From positions 62,001 through 126,000 of the forward strand of contig VJWN01000027.1 in NCBI GenBank assembly GCA_007644065.1: a DNA stretch of 64,000 nt. The letters are read 5' to 3'. The DNA is from Margaritispora aquatica (Eukaryota; Ascomycota; Leotiomycetes; Helotiales; Discinellaceae). The position numbers and the translations under genes are program-made. Below the pieces are notes generated by a model, which was not told where the DNA came from, ran no database searches, and saw only the letters and a program-made list of their open reading frames with translations. Positions 24,701 through 36,199 of this stretch are shown here, one piece after another (position 1 is the first letter of the stretch; each line of letters begins with the position of its first letter).

Positions 24701-25367
24701 TTGTCATTAACAATTTGATGGACGATGGCTTTCTCTTGCCTAGATTGACAAGGTTGGTGAAGAATTCTTGCTGATCGATATCCATCTCATCCAAGGCATC
24801 GACAAAAAGATATACCTTAGGCATTGATATGATTGCGTGAATCAAGTCCTGCCAAAGCTCATTCGTAGTGAGACTTTCCAAGGTACGAGAGTCGTCCATA
24901 TGTTTTTTCATGCGAGCTTGGAGAGCAGGCGAATCGTTCAAAACCATAGCGAGCCAATCCCTGACAAGAGACTGGGGGTGGTGATTTGTTGCAACAATCT
25001 GTCTGAAGAAGAACGAAAGTACTGGGACCTTCTCCGTGCTGGCTAACTTCTCCGCCAGCATGGCGGACCAAACACTCTTACCAGCACCTGCAATACCTTT
25101 GACCCAGAGGGCACCATGAAGTGGCGAGTCGTGCCATGTCCGGTAGATGTCTGTTTCTTGCATCCAAACGCCGGTTCCAGCTACATGATTGTAGAGATGT
25201 TTGTTGAATTCACTTGACTCGGCTAGGTAGTCAGTTGGTTGGAGCCAGGTCCTGATTGCTTTGATGACCTCGGTGGACTGAGGAGCGACATCAGGGTTGT
25301 ACTCATCCAGTTCATCCTCTTCAATTACCACGAAGTCCTGGATATCTGGAGTACCAGGCTCCATCAT
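18784..25367 (-). CDS. giant NACHT-ankyrin NLR-like receptor
   Basis: Four exons (23521-25367, 23229-23348, 21996-23169, 18784-21939) splice to 2098 residues in one open frame. A short acidic N-terminus (DFVVIEEDELDEYN, residues 11-24) precedes the NACHT domain. Walker A is GIAGAGKS (91-98), Walker B VYLFVDALDE (185-194), and LLMTSRPLPR follows as a sensor-like block. A helical linker runs to about 575. From there to about 2070 the protein is nearly all ankyrin repeats, more than 25 by eye (for example GRTPLHLICQR and DGDTPLHHLASL), and it ends in a proline run and KDYSEDEWAL. Fungal NACHT-ankyrin proteins are the counterpart of animal and plant NLRs: ligand binding by the repeats is thought to drive NACHT oligomerisation. 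No HET, PFD-like or Patatin effector domain is seen. The absence of stops over 6.3 kb of coding sequence argues for selection. Confidence 0.9.
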
Positions 25368-26568
25368 TGGAAGATTGAAGAGTAAGGGACCTTATTCAGT
25401 TGGCGGGATCTTGAAGATGATGTGTGATATCACAGGTGTACGATAGGTACGTAGCAGTGAGAATGATTGAACAGTATAGAGCAATCTCGAGGTTATGTAT
25501 GTTTGCCTCAGAGGAGAGGTAATCAAAGGCAGAAGGGGAAGAGAACAGAAGAAAATAAGAAGAGGAGAAGGAAGAACTAATTGAAGGTGAGGCTGAAGGT
25601 AAGGCAAACCCATATCAAGGCGAAGGAGCTGTTGCCTTCCCGGAGCAGTCCTGCCTGCCGATGCCTGTAATGCCCGTCGCTTGATTGTCCACCCCCGCAT
25701 TCTAGGACTGTGCCACATGTGAGAGGCATCCTCATTCTCGTACTTCAACGCTAGGTATCTACCTACTTGGCCAAGGATATATCTCTTGGCCAATTCCTAT
25801 GGGTGGGTAAGAAAGCTGCCGTCATGTTTGTGAAGTCAATTACAAGTAATTAGAAAAGGAAATACTTCAAGGAAAATATAAATATCAAGATGTTCTAGAC
25901 AACCTAAGGTAAGGTAAGGTAAAGCAGGTCAATTATGGGATCACGGGACTAGTGAATATACGCTAGTCCTAATATGGATGGATATATATGCCCTGTTTAC
26001 CTCTGGGCAGCTTATTCTGCCTCGCCTAAGGTACAGTAAAGAACATAAAGAAGGCTAGAAATATCATACGTACATTTTACAAATTTGCTAAGACGGAGAG
26101 AGCGATGAACTAAAAACGTTACTGTGAACTGAGTTGACGAGTTATTGAAGCCAGAGTGATTTGTATAGTGTGTTTGGCTCATTCACCACCACACGGCATC
26201 AGATGGTTGCTTATCTACCTACTTACCTTATACAAAAGTAGGCTCAAAAATAATTCTATCGCATCAAGTTTACAGCAACCAATGATCAACAAAGATAATT
26301 ATGTCCGCTTCATTCTCTGCATTGTAATGATCATCAAGCTAATCCCTGAACATCCATCAGGGAGCGCGCATTCTCCTACACCCCTAGGGACCAAGCCTCC
26401 AACGCCGATGTCTGTAGCTGACATTTATCCTGTCATGACAGAAAACATGCAAACCCAGCCCAGGGCATCGTTCAAGACGATACCACCCCTTAAACGCCAG
26501 AATTGACAATCATTAAGTACATGTCACCCACTCATAACTTCCCGGTAAGACAATGCCCAGTAGTCTTG
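25368..26568. other. intergenic, promoter of NACHT-ankyrin gene
   Basis: About 1.2 kb upstream of the receptor gene, reaching the stop codon of the kinesin. It contains purine-rich and GGTAAG-type short repeats near 25911-25926. No gene is convincing; the open frames lack good starts or splice support. Confidence 0.5.
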
Positions 26569-29500
26569 TCATGAACTCTTTGTAGACTTCTTTGCTGTAC
26601 CAATATGCGTGTTGTGTACCTAGTAATTATTAGTGGGTGCGTGTGTGATTACAGGAAAAGAAAGTAACCATACCTTCGTAGCAAATTTCAGACTAGTCAG
26701 GGTTTCACTCAAATGAGCTTCCAGAGGACTTGCCATGACAAACATGAGTGTTTTTGAATTGCCACCCAGCGAGTATTGCAAAAGATAGGTCAACTATGAA
26801 GATGTTAGTTCGCACTTCATCAGAAACCAACAATTCTACATACCTTTGAATTTCGATACGGAATGTGAGCTCCTTCCTTCCCTTGACCCAATGCTCCTAT
26901 GACGTCTCCCAAACAGCTCAAACTCTTGTTGATGTTTTGGGTCTCCTTCATCTGATCCCCTTCAGCACCAGATTGCTTCAATCTCTCTGAACCAGCCAAG
27001 TCAACAAGATTGAGGGTACCTTCTGAGGTCTCGCCAGTCATCGTGTTGCGCCCGACAAGCTTCAAAATGAACACCGAGTGAGAACGAGATGATCTCTCGT
27101 TTGATTTCGTTGCTGCGACACTCCTGTTATTCGCTGCTTGCTTTAGCATCATCTCAACGGTGTTTGGAGAGTCAAGCGCAACGCTCTTCAGCCCGGTCAC
27201 AGTTGTCTGCTTCTTGGCATTGTCGTGTTGAATATCGTGTTTCTTCTTTTCGGAAGAGTTGCCTAAAAGATCACGAATCTCCTCGTTGTAGACTTCCACG
27301 AAATTTCCTTCCATGGTGTACTCCCATCCTTTCTCTTTCAGGTTGGTGGCTGTCTCATAGATCTGATGAGTAGCTCGAGGAATCATTCCATCCTCACTTG
27401 ACATCGTATGCGTCTTTCCAGATCCAGTTTGCCCATAGCAAAATATGCAAACATTATAGCCGTCCAAAGCGCTCTGGACAAGCTGTGAAATCTCTTCAAA
27501 AACTTCTTGATTTTGGCTCTCAGGACCAAACACCCGATCGAAAGTGAATGAGTGATTCTTTCTCGTGACAGTTCCCAGGCTGCTCTTTTCCTCTTTCCCT
27601 TGAATAGCAAGTTCCTTGGACTCCTTGTCTACGTCTGGAAAACTTATCTTGGCAGTGTCTTTCTCGTTACCGTTGAAAACAGGACGAACTCTGCACATGA
27701 CCCGAATGTTACCTTTCAATTCTTGAACTTGATTGAACAAAATTCTTCGCAAAGTTTCCTCCTTGACTAACTTCTTCTTGGAGACTTCAGCTGACCTGAC
27801 AGCATCCTGTAGTCTAGATTCCATTTCGGCAAAGCTATCAGACTGTGCTTTGCTACCAGACTCGAGGAAGTGTATCCGGGCTCTCAGACTTGCAACAGTG
27901 GCCTCCAAGGATTGTATTGTAGTCGATGACTCTGTGCCTGTCTTTTTCAGCAGTTCCTTCATCTGCATGATTTCGCTTTGCGCATTTGATTTCAGGGTCT
28001 GTTCCCGGTCTAAATCGCCTTTAATGTCTTCGATCTCGCCTCGTAGACTCTCTAATTCTTGCTCCTTCTTTTTCATCTCTAGGCCTCCATTCAGACTTTC
28101 GGATGTGATTTTGCTTTCCAATTCCTGGACTTCTCGAGCTCTCCGGGTTTTCTCATCTTCTAATTTCGCATCATATCTCCTTTCGAGCTCTTTTACCTTT
28201 TCCTCAAGATCTGTGGCAGCCCGACGTTCGAAGCTTCGAAGGTCTTCCCGATGTAAGCGCAATAGTTTCTCAATTTCTTCCAAATTATCTCGACGAAGCT
28301 GATCAACCTCCTTGCGTGTTTCTCGTTTCATCTGATCAATTTCCTCGTGGTGAGCTCTCATCTTGTCATCCAGATTAGCGTTTGCAGTCAGTAACCTTTG
28401 CTGTAGCATGTCAGATTTCTGTCTCATGGTTTCGAGATCGTGCTGCAAGGCTTGTTTGGATGAATCGAGCTGGGCTTTTTGGGACTCGAGGTCAAAAACT
28501 GTCTCTTCTGTCAAAATGTGCCCAAAATCACCAGTGCGCACAACTTACCCCTCGCTTTATAAGCAGTAATAGCTTCTTCGAGTCCAGTTCGATCGAAGGT
28601 GGTGCTTTTGATCGTCTCTTCAAACTTCGAGTACATACTTTCCATTGCATCGAGACGGCCACCGACATCCCATGCTACAAAGCCAGGCACGTTAGAATCT
28701 TTTGTCAAAAAAGGAGTTTTATGGGGGGTTTGTTTTGGGGGTTTGCAAGGGGTCGTAGGGGTATCTTTAATTGCCTCTAGCTTCAGAAGCACAGGTATTT
28801 GAGAAGGCGTTTGCTGAGCCACTAAGCTGTTTCTTGGATCTTCATACAAGATGAGCGCGTTCTCGCCTCTATTAGGCTTCTGATTTCGCAAGCTCGCTGA
28901 TAGCTTGTGAGGTTGCGTTATTCTCAACGCACACGCTTTTGCTGAAGCGCTCGCTTGGCGCCCCTTTTGCTCTCGGGACTCAACTTCTCTATCGAGCTTG
29001 AGCCTTGTCATGGCTGTAGAGAGAGAAGAGTCCCGTGGGCTAGATTTAGGTTGCGACGACCTCAAAGGTGGGTTTGCCATTGGCCCTCGGATCTTTTTGT
29101 TCCTCAGAGTTGACTGTCCTTGTAACGAAGCATCGCAAAACGGTATGGAAGTCAATGGGGATGTACCCTTTCGTTTGTCTCCTGAGACATCATCCTCCTC
29201 TAGATTATGGTCCATTGCAGTGCCTGGTCGGGTTCTGGGGAGATTTGATGATGTTCGTGACATGGTGGTTTGACCGAATGCTCCAGGTCGATTACTGTAA
29301 GATGTTGTAGGTCGATTGTATTGGCCCACACTGCTAGCAAAGCTGCCATGGCTGCCGTTTGAGGTATTCCGAGATGATACAGATGTTGTCCTTGAATGAG
29401 ATGAAGATGTAGATGATGGATTTCGACCAATCGCAGATTTCTGTTCAAAGATCAGCTACTTGCTCCAGTTGGATATTTCAAGTGTCCGTCACGGTCAGCG

Positions 29501-30117
29501 AGGTTGGTATTCGTGGTCTGAAAGATTTCACTCGCTCTGAAATAGAGATTGGAGATGCTGGCGACACAGGTGATGCCGATCGCATGCGAAATTGGGACAA
29601 CGGTAATGGTTCTTCTGGGGAGTCGATTTTTGGAGAATTTCGAGTATTTTGAGCCATTGTAGATGATGTGAAGCTGATAAAGACCAAGAAAAATAACTTA
29701 CAAACACGCTTGCTAGAGAGCTTCCCTTCACAGCAGGCCGCGAGCTTGTTGGGGCAGTTACATTGGACCTCCCACTTGGCTCTGCTGCTCTTTCCACCAG
29801 TGTTTTTCGCTTTGGTTCGGGCTCGTTGTCTAGTAAACTTTCCATCAGCTCCTGCATCAGCCTTAGCTGCCTCCCACACTCACACTGCTGTAATTTGTGC
29901 TTCGAGGGAATATTTGATGGCGGAGGTAGCATCGAGGCCTTCAGTCGCGCGTTGCCTTGGGAGTCGGATATTTCAGATAGACCTTTGCCCGGGGAATGAA
30001 TTTGACTCGGAGGTCGTAATCGAGATGCGCGCATAGTCTAGGGAAGTAATGGGTCAATCAATCGTTCTTCACGCTGCTTGTTGTTTAGCATACCGAACTC
30101 TCTTCCACCAACTCCAT
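26569..30117 (-). CDS. kinesin-14 (KlpA/Kar3 type), C-terminal motor
   Basis: Six exons (30094-30117, 29702-30037, 28549-29440, 26844-28507, 26674-26793, 26569-26619) give 1028 residues. A basic, Ser/Thr/Pro-rich tail (1-415) is followed by a long coiled coil (about 418-680), then the neck ELKGNIRV (680-687) and the motor. P-loop GQTGSGKT is at 776-783; switch I NERSSRSH and switch [12 protein letters not shown] are intact. Having the motor at the C-terminus defines minus-end-directed kinesin-14, which slides and bundles spindle microtubules. The last exon is only 17 codons ([11 protein letters not shown]). The first 8-codon exon (MELVEESS) is a proposal: it splices in frame to ACT-ATG; otherwise the ATG at 30034 is the start. 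The tail is longer than in the Aspergillus protein, as I recall it. Confidence 0.93.
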
Positions 30118-31126
30118 TTTGGTATGTAGCGACGGCTACACGCGTTTCGACTCTATAGCATTCAAAATTGCTGAAAGTTTGAGATTATAAAAGGTGCTGG
30201 CGAGCAGAATCCAGCGAAGAAAATAATAGAGAATAATCTGATGTTGAGTTGTTAGTCGTCACAGCGCGATACATCGAGCCAACGGCAGAAGCTTCTGAGT
30301 TCTGTTGTGCTTGTTGTTTACTTGTCGCTGAAACTGTTGTTCCGTCCCGGTTGCTGGGGATCACGGTGGGGCTTTACCCGAAATCCCAGCTAATCTACTT
30401 TAGGACTCGCCCGCATTTACTCGTTTACCGAATAAATCTTCTCATCCTCATCCTCAACCTTATCAACCTCATAGGTAGCTACCTACATAGTGATACGCAG
30501 CTTACCCTCAATATCCTCGTGAATATTTATCACACAACTCTTACCAGAATGTCAGAATGTAAGCGCCAAGTCTCAATGCTATCTTGTTACTCATCAATAG
30601 TCCTTGCAGTTCTGCACCAAGGTCAAGGGCTCACATTTATCCGGTATGACCAAGAGAGCGAATAGCATCATAATTAATGATCACGATATCGATTCTTTTA
30701 CAGGATCTGTGAAGTCTCGCTACAACCCTAGCCATGGAAAAAGATGCCTTCCCCGGACAAAACTTTATCGATTGGTTCCACCAAACCTTGAGCTGCATAC
30801 TCAAGTACATCGCACCTATGGCTATTTCACACACATCCATGTTTGTTACACAGCATCGAAGGGCTCATCTCCTGCTTGTTGCGTAATGCACATGCTTGAG
30901 AAAGCTGTGTACCGGTACTTCCTGCTTGTGAGTCGTCGAGTTGACGGGAAATGGTCCTAGTTGAGCAGGGCAAGTATATACCGTTGTCACAATGTTCGTG
31001 GCTGCATTGAATCCAGAGAAAAATTATCTTGGGTGTTGGGGTCGAAGACATCTATTTAAGAGTCAAAGCCTGCCCTCAGGTTGATTATGAGCGAGGCTAT
31101 CAAGTAGTTCCTTTCGAAATAGCGCA
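30118..31126. promoter_or_regulatory. divergent promoter region, kinesin and tyrosinase
   Basis: About 1 kb between two divergent starts. A TATA-like TATTTAAG lies at about 31050-31057, some 70 bp before the tyrosinase ATG. No gene was found. Confidence 0.45.
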
Positions 31127-32591
31127 ATGCAGTTTCTTCCTTGTCTTTTGGTTGTGCTTGGTGCTTTTACCACTCCATTGATCGCTTCTTCTTATCCTCC
31201 ATATCTCCCAGATGCGGTTGATGGACTTGCTGCTGTGGGCTTGTTGAAGTTAGCTGCATATGAGATAGCGCACAGAAAGAATTCTACCTGCACTTTGGCT
31301 AAAGCAGTAAAGCGAAGAGAGTGGTAATTATCTGTGGCTTCCATTCTCTCTCATCGCTGATCATTTCAGGTCGGATCTCAAACCGTCTGAAAGAATAGCA
31401 TACACCAATGCAGTACTATGTCTTCAGTCGTTGCCTCCCAAGACCCCAGCATCTGTAGCCCCAGGGGCAAGGTCAAGATTTGATGATTTCACGACTGTGC
31501 ACATACAGCAAACTTTCTCAATCCATTCCACGGTGAGCATCACATCTCATACAAAAGCTGCCCGGAGCTCATTTATGGCAGGGAAATTTCCTCTCATGGC
31601 ACAGATATTATGTCTGGGCTTATGAGAAAGCTCTGAGAGATGAGTGTGGATATAAAGGCTACCAGCCGTACTGGAACTGGGGTCGTTATGCCAGGTAAAA
31701 TAGCCTTCAAGTCCAGGTTGGAACTACACTTACCAAGCAAAAGTGACCCAATCAACTCGCCAATTTTCGATGGAAGTGCAACTTCGATGTCCGGAAACGG
31801 TCTCTATACAAATCATACCGGCGTTGCTGTTCCTCAGGCTCCGCCACCATATGACGTGATTGCTCCAGGAGTCGGTGGGGGTTGTGTGACTACTGGCCCG
31901 TTCAAGAAGTCTGTACAATTCTTCCCAACACCAGCTCCGTTTTCTCTGAAATAGTATATGCTGATACAGACTAGCATGACTGTACATCTTGGTCCTGTCT
32001 TTCCATCTATCTCAGATGTACCTCCAAATCCGCAATTCGATGGTCTAGGATACAATCCTCGTTGTCTTCGCCGGGACGTGAATCCCAATGCAGCAGTCGT
32101 TACTCACACCAATTATACTTATCACCTCATAACCGACAAGCTAAACGCAGATATTTACTGGTTCCAAACTGTAATGCAGGGACAATTTGACGTGGGGAAA
32201 TGGGGAGTGCACACAGGTGGCCATTTCACCATCGGTGGTGATCCTGGAGGAGTAAGTCTCTCTGTCATCTCCACATCATTTTATCTTTAATCTCTATTCT
32301 GGAAACAATTGCTCATCCCACCAGGACTTCTTCGCCTCATCCAGCGATCCAGCATTTTACACCCATCACGCCATGATTGACCGCGTCTGGTGGATTTGGC
32401 AGCTTCAAGATCTCGCCAAGCGACTCACTGCTGTCTCTGGCACTATCACACTTGGCAATGTGCCTCCCTCTCGCAACGCAACTCTTGATGACGATGTTGA
32501 TCTTGGATACGTAGCGCCACCTGTGAAGTTGGGGAGCTTGCTTGATACTATGGGTGGACTTGATGGAGAGTTCTGCTATATCTACGTTTGA
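31127..32591 (+). CDS. secreted tyrosinase
   Basis: Six exons (31127-31323, 31370-31532, 31582-31694, 31744-31908, 31975-32251, 32325-32591) give 393 residues. A signal peptide (FLPCLLVVLGAFTTPLIAS) opens the protein. CuA ligands are His 110 in FDDFTTVH, His 118 in FSIH and His 127 in FLSWHRYY. CuB ligands are His 292 and 296 in VHTGGH and His 320 in THHAMIDR. The linker has the usual DPINSPIFDGSA and GGGCVTTGPF blocks. The type-3 dicopper site oxidises phenols to quinones, as in melanin or phenolic chemistry. There is no long C-terminal extension, so this is the short secreted class rather than the latent intracellular one. The fourth donor (GTCTGT) is weak but gives the conserved PFKNMTV junction. 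No secondary-metabolism genes adjoin it. Confidence 0.9.
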
Positions 32592-33230
32592 GGCGTATGA
32601 TACATGCCAGAGCCCTCGGCTTTGATGAAAGATTGCCTAATCTAGACAAGGTCCTTGTTGGTGGGAAGTGCATGTTGGTTTTATTTACTGCGAGTTAAAA
32701 TTTAAAATTATTGAATTATGTTTTCCCTTTCAGCAAACGCTGAGTTTACCTCATGTCTTTGCTCATTTTTTGTTGGTAGTCCCAAGAAGGATATTCGTGA
32801 TAGATTTTGTTTGAAGACTCTGCTCACTCTTCAGCACTTCAAGTTTTCTCTACACGACTGACCCGTCACTACACAAACACATAGGCACATAGACACATAA
32901 ATTGCTATATAAACCATCTGAATTTCGTTCATTACAAATTCGATCAAAGAGAATAGCAATAGACATAATGCTATATGTATAGCCCTCTTGCCAATTTCAA
33001 CTTTGAATTATAACTATCTAGCCAGAAATTAACACAGATCAGATCTCAATCACAAAAGTAAATTAGCGTCAGTTCTGAACCACCTTTAGCCTGCTGGTGT
33101 CCAGATCTGGCTTAGTCTCACGTCGTCTGATTGAATTGGAAATTTTGAGGGCATTGGCTTTCAGTTTCGCAACCGCCTATTTGAACTTCACCTGTCGCCC
33201 ACAACAATCGCAGGTCAATAGACAGTAAAT
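32592..33230. other. intergenic, no gene seen
   Basis: About 640 bp of AT-rich sequence between the tyrosinase stop and a small basic protein gene. Short ACACATAGRCACATA-type repeats occur near 32876-32899. Nothing else is recognised. Confidence 0.5.
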
Positions 33231-33600
33231 ATGCCTCCGAAACGTCGACGCGGCATCAAAGGTGTGGGTAAGAAGCATGTAAAGAGACTAAAGACCACCG
33301 CCCACAAGAGTATGTTTTCTTTCAGAAGCTTTTTCGCTTTCTTCCGTTCAGCTTTAGCAATGAGTTATGCTAACTGGTGAAGCAATCTCTTCCATTTCGG
33401 TCAATCAATTGGACGCTGCTCTTCAGCCTGGGAATTTGCGCAACCCTCTACAAACATCTACGGAGGGTTTATCGAAGATCTTCTTGCATCTGGACGACCC
33501 CATAACCGTCATTGGCTTTGGTCTAGGTAGTCAGTTGTCGATTTCGCAACATTTCCAAGAGACATTGGAAGACAGTAATTACCGAGCAAAAGTTTCGTGA
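33231..33600 (+). CDS. small basic orphan protein, two exons
   Basis: Exons 33231-33309 and 33383-33600 splice to 98 residues. The intron has a GTATGT donor, a textbook GCTAAC branch site and a GAAG acceptor, which is why I accept it over single-exon readings. The first 26 residues are strongly basic (PPKRRRGIKGVGKKHVKRLK), like a nuclear localisation or nucleic-acid-binding tail. The rest is an ordinary soluble sequence with a hydrophobic strand (ITVIGFGLG). No family is recognised, and no signal peptide is present. Its stop codon ends five bases before the stop of the convergent gene, so the two transcripts must overlap. Confidence 0.5.
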
Positions 33601-33605
33601 CCTCT

Positions 33606-34779
33606 CTATTTTTCCACCCCCGTCTCACTCTCACCAACATCACCCTCCTCGCTCATCCAAGGCCTCAACCACAAATCCAGAACCCTTCCCCACTCTTTCA
33701 GAACCGCCGCCTTCTCCTCCTCATCCCACGGTCCAAGCCCAGCTCTAATTCCCCACATCCCTGCGGTGCCCCAACCGTCCGTGTCTTCGTAATCCGCCTT
33801 ATAAAGCACCTTCTCCAACCTAAACTCCTCACTCCTCTTCACCAGCTTCTTCGCTATCACCTTCCGCAACAACCTCCTCCTCGACCCTTTCGTCCCAATC
33901 TGCACTTTCTCGCCCTCCAAGACCCCCCTAAAGAACCGGCTGTGCTCCATGGTATGTCCGCGAAACACATCCATGAAGCGAAACCCAAACCCAAACACGA
34001 CCTCCACCTCCCCGAGCTGCGGCAACGCCGCCCCCGCATCCTTACACACCGAGATGGCCAACAGCCTCCGCGTCCCCTCATACGCGGTGCGTATCCTCTC
34101 GAGCCCGAACTCGACATAATCCAGCCTCACGCACAGCCTGCGCAACCACCTCATGCCGCCCGGCAGCGCTCCACGACGAGAAACGTACTGGCCCATGAGA
34201 AGCCCGGAACCGACGTCCTGCGGACCCGGGAACAGCGACACCTGCAGGTCGTAGAACGGAAACATGAGCGCGGCGCCGTCGTGGTACAGGGCGCGGCTGG
34301 CGCGGAGGATGGAGAGCTCGGGTCGGTGGCCGTCGTGTCGTAGTGTGTGGAGGTCCCATGCTTTCCAGGTTGCGCAGGGCGTGTTGGGGAGGAGGTATGC
34401 GAGGATGAGGCGGCGGAGTTCCGGGGGGAGGGTCGTTAGTGTTGGGATTGGGGCGTGGGATTGGGTGGTGGGTGGATTTGCGTTTTTGCTTCGGTGGCGG
34501 TGGGATTTGAGAAGGGTGCGGAGGGTGGATTTGGCTTTGTCGAATTTAGGGTTGAGTTTGCGTTTTGATGAAGTCTGACGGACAATGCTTAGAATTACGG
34601 CTAGAGAGGGAAAATCTGTATACATGGAACATTGTGTGGATGCTAACCTGCGTTCTGATCACGAGTGCGTCGCTTGTGGCTGTAACTGAAGCTGGAGCAG
34701 CAGAAAGAGGTGATTTCGCAGAGGATGGAGGAACATCAACTTGTTGGCTGATCATGATGGCCATTTCGTAGCATATCAT
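33606..34779 (-). CDS. 2EXR/F-box-like hypothetical protein
   Basis: Two exons (34648-34779 and 33606-34574) give 366 residues. The donor is the less usual GTTAGC, but it restores frame at CGTCAG and no stop intervenes. Residues around LTTLPPELRRLILAYLLP look like the start of an F-box or 2EXR-type domain, common in large fungal families of unknown role. After it come LSILRASRALYHDGAALMFPFYDLQVS and WLRRLCVRLDYVEFGL, the usual pattern of these proteins. A basic stretch (KSHRHRSKNA) precedes the domain. The coding DNA is GC-rich at third positions. A role in SCF-type recognition is possible only if the domain is a true F-box. Confidence 0.7.
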
Positions 34780-34969
34780 ACGGTTGTCATATGAGATCAG
34801 ACATTAGATTTTGTTCTATGTTTTATGTTTCGGTTGGACGTCGTGGACGGGAATTGGTGTTTGTCGAAGCGAAATAATGAATAACTTCGACAAAAAAATA
34901 AAAATGAACGTGTCCTCTTTGAAGAAATTCTAAACCCCAACACTAGATAAGAAGATTCGTGATACTTAT

Positions 34970-35100
34970 AGCCCCCTCTCTCTAAGAGAATCTTAGTGGG
35001 CTAGCTGCCCTACCCTATCTTAGTGCAGCTAGCACGGCATTCGTCTGGCACTTAAGCGAGCTAAAGGGGGGACTAGTCCCACTTTTTGCACGCTGTGACG
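34970..35100. repeat. possible fragment of a repeated element
   Basis: This block differs in composition from its surroundings. It holds the inverted pair GCTAGCTGC/GCAGCTAGC, a C-run on the left (GCCCCCTCTC), a G-run on the right (AAAGGGGGGACT), and ends in CACTTTTTGCACGC. It could be a MITE or transposon end, but I find no matching opposite end in the window. Confidence 0.25.
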
Positions 35101-36185
35101 AAATGTCTTTTCTTGCGGTCGGATAGGACATCGCATACCGGCGATATGATACTCTGTACTCGAAGGCAAAGGGCTAATTTTGTGATTGAGTCCATATCTA
35201 GCAATTTGGTGTTTTGTGTACGATGAGTGAAGTTGTCAGGTGCCAGCGGATTTCAATGTAAATTAAGAGTTTGATATGGACTAGAATGAGATGAGATTCT
35301 GACACTGTTTGAAAATAGATTATTGCATTCTTCTTTGGATGATGGCTTTGAACCTCTGTATTTGAGATAGACGGATGGAGGCTGGGTGGTGGTCTGGTAC
35401 GCTGATTTAAACCTTGAGGTATTCCTTGCTTGACCTTATGGTGATGAAAACATGAACCTTCGTTTGAAATAACCAAAGATCTACAGCTGAATCTCGCTAT
35501 ACTACGGATCTGGAATTCTAGACCAAGACTAGTCTGGCTTTGATACCAGAGAGTCTCTTTGTGAAGAATGTAGTACACAATAGTTATATCTCGAAAGTTC
35601 GAAATATAGTGGAATAACTTGCTTATAGTCTTAACTTTGCTGCAGAACACAAAAGAGATTTAGGTTGAAACACGTTCATAATATACAAGTTTTGCTGAGG
35701 ACACTCTGGTGATCTCGGTACTGATCGTTCATAAACGTCTGCTTCGTAGCGCCCAGGGCATGACAATATAGTCAAAGTGTATACTTTCAGAACAGTACCG
35801 GAAAATAGTAAAACACTTGGATACCAGAGTTTTTCTCTAAGTATTATAGAAGAAATACAAGAACAACATTTCGATTTCAATTTTAATTTCACTCTTCTCC
35901 TCACACTCGGCTATTTCATCCAAACCCAGCTGCGCTTTTCTTCATTCTTCATTTGTCTCGACTCCAACTCGTCCTATAGTTCTACAAACATCAGCCATTA
36001 TTCACCACATATATATAAAAAGCAAGTATGAAACCTTCTCGCCGTTTTATTTGTAAGGTATTGAAGTTCTACATCACGTGTAAACAGCGTCATCAGCTGC
36101 CCTCCAAGCATCGATCTTGGCAGCTGCAGGTTCAGGGATCGCACAGATGCCCTCAAGACTGAGTCAGGCTCCTGTCAGGGCTGTC

Positions 36186-36199
36186 GGGGGGGGGGGGGG
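36186..36199 (+). repeat. homopolymeric G14 tract
   Basis: Fourteen G in a row, with CTGTCAGGGCTG at 36172-36183 and again at 36200-36211. Confidence 0.8.

Noticed and set aside
25392..25793. 133-codon minus-strand frame upstream of the NACHT gene
   Set aside because: Hydrophobic low-complexity product, in the receptor leader region, no conserved motif; at most leader sequence.
27733..28302. 189-codon Ser-rich plus-strand frame
   Set aside because: Mirror of the kinesin coiled coil; Ser/Cys/Arg richness is what antisense Glu/Lys coding gives.
33597..34343. 248-codon Pro/Arg-rich plus-strand frame
   Set aside because: Antisense shadow of the GC-rich 2EXR/F-box-like gene.
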